Shown piece by piece: positions 23,501 to 35,948 of a stretch of 64,000 nucleotides of DNA. A program made the position numbers and the translations under genes. The notes below the pieces were generated by a model that was given only the letters and a program-made list of their open reading frames with translations, was not told the DNA's origin and searched no databases. The number at the start of each line of letters is the position of its first letter. The first letter of the stretch is position 1. Source of the DNA: Coniella vitis (Eukaryota; Ascomycota; Sordariomycetes; Diaporthales; Schizoparmaceae); NCBI GenBank assembly GCA_011317545.1, contig WUJK01000005.1, positions 1,612,001 through 1,676,000 of the forward strand. Reading direction: 5' to 3'.

Positions 23501-26500
23501 AAGATCCGAAGCCGTGCGTAGCGAAGTATTGCGTGATGCGGAACAAGCCATTCAGTCAGGCGAATGTAAATCCATGTGGAGCTCCACCATGATAGCCATT
23601 AGTATATGGGAACAGAGTGAGTTCTTTAACACCCAAGCGTTCGATTGACGATACCAGCAAAGGTAGCCTATTCCAACGACTCCGTTGCTTGTGAGCATTG
23701 GATTCGGATCCATCCAATTGATCGGGGGGTTGCAAGCCAGTCGACATGACCTCTTTCACCCTATTTGGCCTTCAGGTGACACTCTCTCCGGGGTTCAATC
23801 GTCCTGGAATGCCTTTAATGCAATAGAGACTGCAATCCAGCCGAGTTCATGGCGAAAGAGATAAGGGATAATCCATTCTCTATTCTGTGAATGCTGGCCA
23901 GAACATTCTCAAGTGGCTCACCTCAAGATCTGGCGGGCTTTCCAGTTTCTTGATTGATGAACGGACCAGAAGCATTAGAACTTTTGCATTTAGGGCCCAA
24001 TTCTAGAGTGGTACATGGTAGTAGAAGGCAAAACAGGACTCGGAGACCACAAGACCACAAAAGCGGACAGGAGAGCTTGGTGTGTTCATGGTGAGCGTTT
24101 CCAAGAGCGTGGTCTCGGAATGCTGCCTGCGTAATTTGTACTCCTTCACCCATCTGTGCTCATTAACCAAGACTGGTCGATTCTCCGCCTATTCGAGACG
24201 GGATGTTAACGTCGTATTCCTCACGCCAAACAGTTGCTGGAGCTGCACGCGAGGTTGACTTGCCGGCGAACGCATCATGTCGTTGTATTGGTGCGCGTCA
24301 GGGCTCGAGAGCCCCCAAAATATGCATGTACCCCACAGAGGGGCGATAATGCGAATCCCTCAGAATGCAACCCCCATGGGCGAGAAATGAGCATATCAAC
24401 TTCTTGGGATGACTGGTGGCTAGTATTCTCGTTTCAGTGCAACACATGAATGTCCTTAACTGGACCACCCAATGTGACTGTCTGTTGGGGCTGTGCATAG
24501 AGCAGATCATTCCCGGCTTGATGTATGCTACCACGCAAGATATGCAATCCGCAGAGATAAACGTTGATTGTGCAGTAGCATTTTGTATCTCCTTGGTGGA
24601 ACTGCCCAAAACAGCTGCTTCCAGGGGCGCAAGGTCATATAATTTGCGTGGTTGGAGGTGGACTGTCAGACTTGCTACTTTGAAATCTCGTTACCACGGC
24701 TCCCAACGGCAACCTGGAAATTGAGACGGGTCTTTAGGGACTGCCGACTGGGTTTGTATTGTGTATGTGTATCCAGGGGCCAGGACGGTTACAATCGCAA
24801 CAGATGTAGGGACGGCAGTGCAGGTGCAGGTGTATATGCACGGAGGAGATGTGTTGGCCAAGTAAATGGCTCTTTGAGGCACTGCATCCTCTTGCTCAGA
24901 TATGAGAGCGATGTCCCTCTCAGACAAGCTTGGTATGCGGCATCAGAAAGTCAAGACAATGCAAGTTTGCCACACATCTGTGCAACCCGGCACACAATAT
25001 TCTGGCTCATCGAACACACATGCACCGCCAAAGAGCATCAAGGACGGTGCTGTGCCTCGACTACTCCTGCAGGGTGTAAGAAAGTTTGAGTGTTCCCCAA
25101 AATTCGTTGCGGGGCAAGTCGTCCGGACTCTTCAGAGGTCAGAAGCACACAATTTGCTTGCTGCTGATCTCTGACTGCTGTTCTGGTTGGTGATGTCTGC
25201 GCTATTTCGGGCCGGCATCGCGACAGCCCGTCACCATAACGACGACAGATGCGCCTGTCTCATGCTCGCTTTCTTGATGCATTTCGTCGTCTCATTACTG
25301 TATTCTTGGCTGTGCCAGCTTTCTTGTGCACGTATCATACGCGGATACATAGTAGAGCTGAAATGGACAAACCAGGGCTCGTTACTATATCTTGGTGGAG
25401 AGCGCCCCCACTGCTGAAAGATGCAAAAGCCAAAAGCCGGCGCTGCGCACTTCTTACTTACTGCGATGCAGTAGCCGCTCTTACGGAAGGTGGCATCGGT
25501 CTTTCTCCGAGTACCCACGATACATAGGGGTGAGGTGACGGCTCCAAGTGCTGGTAAGTCATTCAGTGGTGCGTTGAGCCGTACATTAGGGACAATTAAC
25601 AGACCTGGACACCACAAGCCACGAGCATGCAGGGGAGGCAATAGCTGCTGACAGAGAACCTAACGTCACTAGGCTTTGACAGGAAAGTTTCGCCGTGGTA
25701 GCACAGCCACTAGCCAACAAACCAGCCGTGACTATTTGAGCAGACTGCCCCCAGCCTCAGCCGGGCGCTTGCTACAAATCGTGCACTTCATTTCGACAAG
25801 GACTGTTGGAGGCCAGTCAGCCAAACTTGAACTTGAACATTTCCAGCAGCGAAATATAGCTTCAGTCCGCGGGGTGCAGTACCTACTCTTGATGGTGGAA
25901 TGCATTCGCATTACTAGCATCGGCGTCACCACGAAGGTTGCTCTGGGGTGGAGAAGGACCAAGTGGCTGCCGAAGAGGAGCCGTAAGACGCGGCACGTCC
26001 CAGATGCATATGCTGTGTGCAAGTAGTACTGCCTGAACGGAGACAGTAGCCTGTCTTGGCTGTTCTCGATGCATTTGGGCTGTTTTCTGACACAGAGGTA
26101 GGCCTGATGCTACATGACAAGTATTCAAGGGTCAGTACAAGGCCTTCTAGTGACACATATGAAGGATATATGCCACCCCCATCTGTGCTCCAGTGTAAAG
26201 AGAGATCATCCCATCTTAGGGCCAGTGGTATGTCCTATGTACATACCTTGTAGTACTATGTGTGGTGGGGTCTCCACAACTTCCAGAACGCAAGCGTGAC
26301 TCCACATGACGAAAATGTTATGCCCCACAGATGCTCCTCTATCTCTGCTATGCCACGTACAGGGAGGGTTGGCAGTTGATGTTACTATGTAGGGTCAGCA
26401 CAGAGCACAACGTACCTAGCGTCGCACTCCAAGGAGATTGTCGCTGAAGCTGTCATAAGCTAGTCGTGGTCAGGTACCATCTTGCTCCTATTGTGTATTC

Positions 26501-29500
26501 TGCCCCTTCATTAAATCGGGTCGTCTTTGCTTCTGGCCATTTGATCTCGGCTGGATGAGGCGTCAAGGGCGGCAACCTGTTGCTGACCAAAATACTACTC
26601 AGCACCAGCGCAACTCGATGATACTGCCACAAGGTTGCTTTTGCGGTCGACGTATAACACGCTGCGTGCCGCAATGGCTGCAAGTGGCCGGCCGTGACGC
26701 GAGGGGGGATACATATCCAACTATGTACATGTGTCAGCTCAAGTCCATAGGCTGGATGGATGCGAGATCTTGCTTGGTGTGGCTTGCCACAGGTAAACAA
26801 GCTCAGAGCTGGCAGATGCCAGAGGGGCATGCCTGATGGGTGCAAAGATGTGCACTGTTACCGCCAGCATGCAGTACATGCACGAGGTAACAAGTCTGCA
26901 ACAAGCCGCCGCACTTTTGTGCTTGGGCAAAGTCCGCGACCGAATGGACGTGTCTGGCGCGGGTGGATGCTTGCTCAACAATGACTCTGCGGGTCGGCGT
27001 TGAAAGCACCGCGTCGTTCAACCTCTGCTGCTATATCACCGTTGCTAAGATCCAGGATAGGCCTGCAAACGGGGCCATGTTGATAATGATCGGCTGCGCA
27101 ATGCCAGAGCCACTCTGTGAATTTTGGATGATGGGATGCCCCGGCTGGAGTGGGTAGTCTTGGCTTGGAGATTGGTCAAGGCGGCCGACGTTGGTTTTGG
27201 TCGTCGGGACAGTACTGCTTGCAGGAGGGCAAGATGATGGCAATGGGACGGGTGTTGGCGTTTCTGTTTCTTTGGTCACGTCCTGTCGAAATCGCTGCAG
27301 TGGCGTCAAGTTGTGGTCCATAGTAAGCTTGAAGTGTTGTAAAATTTGGTTCGATTGATCGCTTAGGTAGGTACGAACCAAAAGCTTGCACCCCAGCCAA
27401 GATGATCACTTGCACAGATGCAGGACCGTTCGTTCTTTCCTATCGACCGCAGTATCCGTGGATCCGGAGGCTTTGTCAGCTTCAAGAAGAGCAAGGGTTG
27501 CTGCCTGCATAGAAGGATACGTACAGACAGGATTCGCCGTCGATCCTCACAATAAAGCATCCGTTTGGCAACAAATTGCGGCTTTTCTTCTCCAGATCCG
27601 AGGTTCTGCTCCTTATCAAGCCTCGCGGTTTGATTGAGTAGACTTTCATGATTGCCGTTCTGAAAATGAGACCGCCAAGTCCACAGATCTCAAGGGTATA
27701 CTCCTCAGGCCTGCAGAGCAAGGGGAACAAAAAGAAAAAGAAAAAAGAAAAAACCCTGCAAACACCATACTATGTATGCCAGGCACATTTACAGTCCGTA
27801 GCCTGACGGTGGCGTCTGTACCTTGGCGCCCCCGCAAGCCACTCTCACACGTGTGCTTGCACAGCATGCCGGTGGCGTAGAAAAAAGCAATTTAGTTGAC
27901 GGAGTCCAAGATTGCCGACGATACACCACAAGAAGCTAGGGCCGTATGTCGTGCACCAAATTGGAATGACGGACCAGGCGACATCCAAGCCAAGGCATAG
28001 AATCCGTAGTGCAGAGAGAGGCAGAAGCCTGCCTCGCCTTGATCTCCAGCACTGGCTATGCCCCCTACAGCCCGTTTGGTCCACTGCATCCGATCACACA
28101 CGCAGTGGTCCAGGAGCAAATTCTAGCTTACACAAGCTGCATTTGGATCTCGAAAGCCGGACCCATCAGACCGGAGACGAGATTGACAATCACCTACACT
28201 GGACCCGTCGCGGAACGTGAGCCAGCAGGCCCACGTGCCTATCCCGCGGCCAGGAACGAGGGCCACGACCTGCGCTCAATTCTGAAAATCTAGAACCTTG
28301 GGTCTGTTTCCCTAGCAGAAGCTGCGCAGCACCGGTAAGCAAGCTGCCTGCGCATGGCTACCCCAACTTTGCTATTGCCCGAATAAACTTCCGTTGTGAC
28401 ATTGCTAAGCGCAAGCAGAAACATAAACTGGCTGACTGGTTGCAGTATCAACCAAGCCAGCCAGTAGGTAGCCTAGGAGGCCAAGACCCGCCCGCCCGGT
28501 CGCTGAGATGCGGAACACCAAGTTCGCAGCGGAGCCAGCCGAGGCGGCTTGCGGAAAGCACAGTAATATGGCGTCGCTGCCGCCCTCTAGGCTGCCGTGC
28601 CGTGCCTGCTTTCCAATGCAACCTCGTGGGGCCAGTGACAGTCGATGCTCTGCGTTACACCGCACGCTGTGGCAGCCGCGTAGAAACCTGGTATAAGACG
28701 CCACGCCCATCCATGAAACTTGACGACGCAACGCCAGCTTCCTATGTAATCAGAGTTGAATTCATCAGCCTTTCAATACTTGTCGAACCTGTCCGCACCT
28801 GTTATAAGTTAGTAGGCCGTTGTACGTTAGCCTTTTCGATAGTGGTCTGGGTCCATGCTAACAACGGATAAAACAAGCTTAAAATTGCCTTGGCCGTCGT
28901 TAGGCGGGGACGTACCCTCCCGTACCCGCTTGCCGCACAAAAAAACAATTGACGATCATCTGCATCACCAGTGTAACCGCACAGTAGGTGAGGCCTGAGG
29001 CTTTATTTTGACACAACATTATACATACGTGGCACTGCTGTAGATTGGGACCTCTGTCCACGGTGTGAGCCGAGTCCCAAGCTGCTCGTGAGTGGACCGG
29101 TGGTTCTCGTCTTCATTTCCTGTCGCCCCGGAATTTCGCAGCGGTCTTACTGATATAGAGTTGCGGATTGAAATCCCGCTTTGCAGCAACAAGAGCTAAT
29201 TGCCAGGTTGCTTTTCTTTCGGGCAAAGTTTTGAAAAAGAAAGCACAGTGTCGAGAGAGCATCTCGTGCAAAGCTCTTACATGATCATTGATAATCGACT
29301 GGCTGGGGTGTACTTTAGCACAAGTTCGCAACTGCCAGCAGAACAAAGTCCAATTCAGTTTTCAAGCAACCCGATGGTGCCATCGAAAGTAGAGACAGTG
29401 CAGGCGTCCGTTTGATGTTTGCGCTCTGCATCTTCAAAGTGACTTTGGGCTTGACTTGTGCGATTGCGGAGCGAGCCTGACGATCCACGAGAACTCTGTT

Positions 29501-32500
29501 GCCCCTTGCTTGAGGGAGCAATTCGAATTTTGTCTTTCTCTTGGTCTACACAGTCGCAATGGCGGTGGCTTGTGCTATGAAAGGCGCTGCGGAACGGTGC
29601 GGTGGACGATCGAGTCATTCTACAGGGGAACCACGTTGGTGGCGCGACGTGTCAAAGGAGCATCTGTGCAATCCGAGAGTCAGTCGGGGGCGTTGTCCTG
29701 GCACAACTGCATTGTTATCCAGTGTAAATAGCAGAATGGTCCAACGTTGTTTGCTACGTAGCCACATACTATACAATCACCCCATCTCATCTGCCGGTCC
29801 TTCCCCCACGAGAACAGGGCTGCGGGTTGTTGGCAAGGCTGCATCGCCTGTTCAAGCGAGACGCTCTGTGGGAGATTGCGCTGCAGCATCCCCGGCGCCC
29901 ATCACGCAGGCCAAGGCGAAGGAAACTTGTGCTGCACAAAGGGGCAAAGAAAAGCAAGTCGCTTATGGCAATCCGAGTATCGACGGCACGTTGTAGTCAG
30001 AGTTGGGAGCTGAGTGCGTGGCAGGCTGAGTGAACGCTCTCGTGGGTGGAACCTGGTCTGTCGCGGCCAAGGAAGCCACCACCCCAGAGTTCTTGGATTG
30101 GCAGGTCAGGGTGCTACGTAGGATTACGTACATACATAGTACATAGTAATATGTACATACGCAGCTGAGCAAGTACCTAGGTACCGGCTGCCTTCCATGT
30201 CGCAGCGATGCCGGGAGTTATGGACATGAATGGCCCTCTGAAAAGACCAGTGTGACCTGGTAGCCACTCTGCCACTGCAAGCGACCCCAGATTTGACCTT
30301 TGGACGCCATAAACCCCGCGTTGGTGCTCTGTACACAGTACACACCTTTGTACTATTACTATGTATGGCAGTACAGCGCGGTGCAGGGTCTTCCCTGAGA
30401 GACGTTGTGGAAAAGTTTTGCGTGACGACCAAACATATTCCAAGGCACTGGATGCCGACCCCTGGCGGCGGTGCAGCCATGAAGCGGTCTGGGTCTGGGG
30501 TCTGGCTAGGGACCTGGAGCGCGGTTTCTGTCAGAGCCCCTATTCTTTTGCTCTCGAATTCTCTTTTGCGAACCACGTGCGAGTGAGACACAGACGCCAG
30601 CTGCGGACGCGCCTTTCATCCAGCTACGTGGTATCCTCCCGTTCGGATACCAAGCGGAGCGCTTGCCAAAAGACCCTGGTAGCTGGCTAGGCGAGCTGTT
30701 CGTTGTGTTTCCCTGCCGGCCGGCATCACAGAGGCAAAACAAGGAGAGAGAAAAACGATCCACTGGTGCGAGGCTAGGATGGAAATAGTCTTTGTGTGTG
30801 CAGCGGCGGTCCAACAGCCAGCCACTCGAGCCGATCAAGGCACGGCTGATGTGCTGGTGCTGTGCGGAGGTTACAGAGCGGACCAATTGGAAAGAACGGG
30901 CGAGTCGGGTAGTTCCTTGAGGTGGAGTCTGTCCCCATGACCTCTTTTCGCAGCGGTTGTGATGTTGCATTTGGCCTTGCTTGTGGAAATATATCCTTTG
31001 CTTCCCCCGCGCGCGGACTGGATGCGTGCAGGGCCTGGCACATGGCCCGCTTGGCCTGGGCCCGATCGTCGCGGAGTGAGAGAGTGAGAGAGAGTGGGAG
31101 AAAAACAAAGAAGAAAAAAAGAGACAAAGTTGCCCCTCTTCCTGATTCTGTTGCTCTTCGATACTCTGCCGGTTTCTCGCCCTCGTTCTTTATGCACTGG
31201 GATCGTATGACCAAAACTGTGTGCAACGACACAATTTGAATCAGCCTGAGTAGCTGGCTTTCTGATTGTCATCTGAATGTATACTTGTACAGATACTGAT
31301 AACGGTTGACTTAACATAGAGTCAAGCAAGCCTTTCCTCGCACAATTCGCGGAAAGCACTTTGGCACTTGATATGTACTACCTGCTGCTATGCATGAACA
31401 ATTTCAACGTGCCCCGTAGTATGGCTTCATCCCAGCCTTAATTGTGCTTGCGGTCCCCTTGTTTTATTCTTATTACCACCAAGATCGCCATCACTGGTCC
31501 TTCCATTGCGGCTCGTTGCAACACAATAGGCCCCGATCGTCAATGCGCCCAGCCGTCAGAATTGGTCTGCCATGCCCACACTGATTTCGTTCTCGCTGCT
31601 TTTTCCCTGAGGCGGGCCCCTGGATCTGCTGTCCTTGTCCTGCGCCCCCCCCCCTCCCGGCCCTTCTGGTTGATTCTGATTCTGCAGTGACCTTGGCATG
31701 TAGCCTTTCCGTCATTTGCAGGCTATTGTCTGATTTGTGGCCCTCTCGGGCACTTCCCTCGATGCCCTCTGTGTCTCTGCCTCGTCCCCACTCGAATACA
31801 ATGCCAATGCCAGCCCGCAACGTCCACTGTAGCGAGTGCCACGCCCCTCCCCCCCCACACACCTCTCGCGCCTTCCCTCTCTCTTCTCTTTCCCCTTCCC
31901 ACCAACCCCCCTGTGACTTGCTCTGTCCCCGCCCCTGGCGCAGGTCCCTTCTATCCGTCACTTGCCGTTTTTTAGTGTACCTAGGTCTAGGTGCCCTGCA
32001 AGCCACTCTGAAGCCTCCCCTCCCTCCCGGGGTCCCCACCAAGTGGTAGCATCCTTGTTGGACCGCCAACCTGCGTGCCAGGATCGGCCTAGCTTCCTTC
32101 TCATCTGGCTCTACTCCACAACTCCCAGCTCGGCTCGGAAATCATTTGCTTCACAGCTAAGGTTGTCTGTCTACTTTCAGCATATCTATCTGCTGTGCCT
32201 TCGCCGCCGCCGCCTACTGCTTGCCGCCTCCTTGTCCTCCGTCCACATCGCATCTGCCTTGACTCGAGGCTACCTAGCTTATTTTCGAAGGGGTCGTCTA
32301 CCATCAGACAATTCAGCAAGTCCAGCCTCGTCGCGAACCCGCCTCGCAACCTGCTGCCGTCGATCTGGAGCGCATGCTCCTTCAAGAGTCTTACGAGCTG
32401 CCGCTGCTCACGCTTCAAACTGTCACAGACACCTCACCAGCCTCCCATCCCTCACCTGGCCGCGTCCCATCATTTGTTGTCGTGTTGACTCGCCGCCGCC

Positions 32501-32624
32501 GCTGTTGCTCTTCTAGGATGCTTTGTGTCCGCGGTCGAGAGTGTACTCAACAAATACGCTGAGGGCTCTCCGCATCTTTGCGCCTGTTTTGCTGCCTCGT
32601 AGATTCCCACTCGTTCCAGCGGAT
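20539..32624. other. 12-kb gene desert, ending in the leader of the Zn2Cys6 gene
   Basis: I found no frame longer than about 200 codons and none with family resemblance; exon-joining attempts gave nothing recognisable. Composition is mixed, not as AT-rich as 10241-13650. It contains exact TACATAGTA-type motifs at 26383, 27768, 30133, 30140 and 30357 and a TACCTAGGTA palindrome at 30174-30183. There are homopolymer tracts (C-run near 22919, A-runs near 22950 and 27730). From about 31600 the plus strand is C/T-rich and looks like the promoter and leader of the transcription factor gene. It could hold non-coding RNAs or lineage-specific small genes that cannot be called by eye. Confidence 0.5.
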
Positions 32625-35600
32625 ATGACGGTTCCATTTGAAGCGACTGCAATGATGTCGGCTCCTCAGGGCATCCATCCGCTACCCGTGCCCCGGCCGC
32701 AAGTCGGTATCGAGAGGCTGCCTGCTCGGCGCATGAGCAACGAGCCCAGAGAGTCGATGAACTGCAAGTCGTGTCGCAAACGAAAGGTGCGAAGGCTTTG
32801 GAGCTAGTTGTGCCACCGCCCCCAGCCAAGATGCTCCAACTCGATCACATCTTGGTTGCCTTCTCAGGTCACTGACTTTACATGAATCCACCTAGATAAA
32901 ATGCAATCGTCTACGACCCTCCTGTGAGGCCTGCCAGGTCTTCCAGTGTCCGTGCATCTACGGTATGTCCAGGCTGCGTGCAACGAGCCCGAAATCTTTT
33001 CCTGCATTCTTGACGATTCGGGCCTCTATGGAAGTGGAGCATGCAGAGCTGATCAGTCGTGCATCGTTCGGGCGCCATAGATGCTGTGCCTAAGAAACGA
33101 GGTCCCAAGACCGATGTACTGGAAGCCCTATTGAAACGGGTTGACGGGCTTGAGGCCCAATTGAAGGAAAAGAAAGAGCAGCCTCCAACGCCAACTGCAG
33201 AGAGCGTGCCCCTCGCTTCTGCTGCTGCTGCTGCCGCTGCATCAACGCCAGCCAGATCTGCCGGTGGCCAGGGTGACGATGATTCGGGAGAGAAGCAGAC
33301 GGCTGCTCAAATCATGGATCCCAAGGCCCAAGCCGCGCATGCGCTAGCTGAGGCGTCACATGCTGCTGAATCTTCAGAATTGGCTGTCTACACTCCCAGC
33401 TCCAACAGGTGCGCTCGACAAAGACCCGCCTCAGACCACGCGAATACTCTAGTACGCTTTACCGGACAGCGACTGATTGTATATGTAGTGCTCCTTCTCC
33501 AGCTGCCATCCAGCCCGATGTGTTGCTGGATACATATTTCGCCAGATTTCACGCCAAACCCTTCTACATCCTTGATGAGTCGTCTGTTCGCCAACGGCTT
33601 CAGCTCAATCAGCTGCCAAACTACTTAGTGCATGCCATTTACGCCGTAGCAGCAAGGTGTGTCAGGCCCACAGGGGGGTCAATCTCTGCTCGTTCCATTG
33701 CGTATTGACACAACAGTATTAGGTACACTCCACATCCCAACGGGTATCATGCCTCTGTAAAATTAAGTGAAGAGCATGCCACGCGAGCGAGAGCCGAAGT
33801 CGATGTCGATGATCCGTCCGTTGATGCTTTACAAGCTTGTCTCTTACTGGTTATCGCTTTCACTGCGGTCGGTAAGGGGAAAAAGGCATATATGCTTCTC
33901 AGTATGACAAACACCTCGAAACCTTTTACGTTGAACGATTGCGAGTCCTTGGATCACTGACTCTGTACGTAGCCGTCGCCGTCGGAATGACAATGGCACA
34001 AGAGCTGCACCGAGAAATGGACCTGCGCGCCACGGTAACACCCGTGGAACGCGAGACAAGGCGAAGGCTTTTTTGGACGTGCTATCTACTTGACAGATTT
34101 ATTTCATGTGGATCGAAACGGCCGTGTCTAATCGCCGACAAGACGATCCTTCTGCGACTGCCCTGCTGGTCACCCAATCCAGCCGCACTTCCAGTCGAAG
34201 GGGAGTTTTTCCAATGTGGAACAAGCGACCAATATATGCAAGGCGCCGCCAGAAAGTCGCAGGGGAGCAGTGGAATGCTGATCGAGATCAGTCGAATTCT
34301 TGGTGTCACCAACAGATATCTTGCTGCTGGAGGCGTCAAGGGCGACTCGCATTTCCCGTGGCATACACTCTCTAATCTATCCAAGATTCGCCAAGATCTG
34401 GACATCTGGGCATCCGGCACTAATGATGTCTTCTCGAGTCTGGACACGCTCTTTGGGCAGAATGACTCGACTGTCCTTGTTCTGAGCAAACTGATATACC
34501 ATCTAGTCCACTGCCTGATATACCGACCCTTCCTCCCTATCGATCTTGCCGAGCTTGCAGGCAATGGCCAGCATCAATCCTGGCAGATTGAAGCCACCAA
34601 CATGTGTTTCCTCCACGCAAATGCGATTGCCGAGTTGGTGGAACTAGGCAAGCAGACTGGGACCATTGAATGGCCTGCATTTGTCGGGTACTGCATCTGC
34701 ACTGCAGGCACCGTCCATATCCATGGAGCGCATTACAGCAAGAACGGTCCGCTGGGCGAGATGAGTGTCTTTTGCTCGTCTTCCGAGTTCCTTGCCAGAG
34801 AAATGCAACAGCTTAATGAATTGAGATATGCATGGGCTAGCGTGCAACATCAGCGCGAGACGCTGCAGGGCATTTTTAATGCCCACTCAGAATTGGTCAA
34901 GAGCTTGGGAAATATGCACTACCCACCTGTCCTCCACCTCGAAGATTTCTTCGACAGATATTCCAATATTGGCGGCCCCGGAGGTCCTAGCTTTAGTTTT
35001 GACGCTGCCAACCTTTCGCTGGCTGATGTCGCCACCGACTTTGCTGTCGACGCATATGGCGGATCCGACATGTACTCACCCAGGATGGAACAAGGGCCTG
35101 AGCGACCAAGCTTGAAGCGCAAGAGCACAAATCAGGGTGGCCGCAGAAGAGCAGACTCAAAGTCACTGGCACCATTGGCGAGCAATGTCAATAGTGTCAT
35201 TCCCTCGGGTCTTCCAACGCCATCGCACGCTCGCAATCCTCCCTTCTCGTCTATCATAATACCGCAACACCAACAATACCAATCAACGGCGGTCCTTCAC
35301 AGTCCGGCATCACTCGTTTCGCATGGGTTAACAGAATCAAACATGACTGGGATGCAGGACTCAGAGGATCTGGCAAACAAGGCTGCGATTGCGGCTGCTG
35401 CTGCCGCCGGTTTCACCATTCCGTCTCACCCTCCTCCATCACACGCTCAAGTTCACAACCCCTTCAGTCCTCCTTACACAATTTACGGTGCAAGCACTGG
35501 CCCCGGCGCACGAGGTCCCTCATCTCCAGCCCCGAGCAGCAATAACAATAACCGCAATAACACCACCACCGCCAACACCACCACCACCAACAACAACAAT

Positions 35601-35948
35601 AACAATAATAATACCGGAGCCAACGCGACCACGAATCCCTACGACCCAATGTTTGGTGGACTCCCCACAAACGCCTTCTCAAGCCCTGCTGCATGGAATA
35701 GTTGTAACGATGGCGCCACGCCTCGATCAACAGCCAACCCCTCGACGATGGTCTCTGCAAGTGGACAACAAGTGCAACAACTCGCACACAGTCCGGGGGG
35801 CATGAGCACTTCAGGCGGAAGTACCGGGACAGGTGCTGCAGAAGAAAAGGATCCATTCCTGACGCTTCTTGAGCAGCTGGCTGATAGCGAGAACGCGAGA
35901 GGGCCGGGCAGTGAATTTGACTTTTTCTTTGCCGGGTCATCACAATAG
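32625..35948 (+). CDS. Zn2Cys6 fungal transcription factor with fungal_trans middle domain
   Basis: Six exons, 32625-32786, 32896-32962, 33081-33408, 33489-33656, 33723-33901 and 33973-35948, all phase-consistent, give 959 residues. The binuclear zinc cluster spans exons 1-2: Cys47, Cys50, Cys57, Cys64, Cys67 and Cys74, spaced C-x2-C-x6-C-x6-C-x2-C-x6-C, with an extra Cys72. It is followed by a PKKRGPK linker and a leucine-rich dimerisation segment (DVLEALLKRVDGLEAQLKEK). The fungal_trans region starts near QPDVLLDTYFARFH and includes AYMLLTVAVGMTMAQELHREM and RRRLFWTCYLLDRF. The C-terminus is low-complexity, with polyalanine and a poly-Asn/Thr tract (35538-35625), then an acidic end as in activation domains. 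Such proteins are nuclear DNA-binding regulators. The target genes cannot be told; the KRGPK linker recalls sugar-pathway activators. An earlier ATG at 32523 is in frame; I chose 32625. Confidence 0.88.
35538..35625 (+). repeat. Asn/Thr codon-repeat tract inside the Zn2Cys6 gene
   Basis: AAC/AAT and ACC codons alternate in blocks, encoding runs of Asn and Thr just before the C-terminal region. Such A/C-rich trinucleotide tracts change length easily without breaking frame. It lies in the unstructured activation-type tail, so variation is probably tolerated. Confidence 0.85.

Noticed and set aside
33841..33972. Exon border of the Zn2Cys6 gene at GGTAAG (33872)
   Set aside because: That donor leaves the next exon out of phase. 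Extending to the GTATGA donor at 33902 and using the acceptor at 33971-33972 restores AYMLLTVAVGMTMAQEL, the expected fungal_trans motif.
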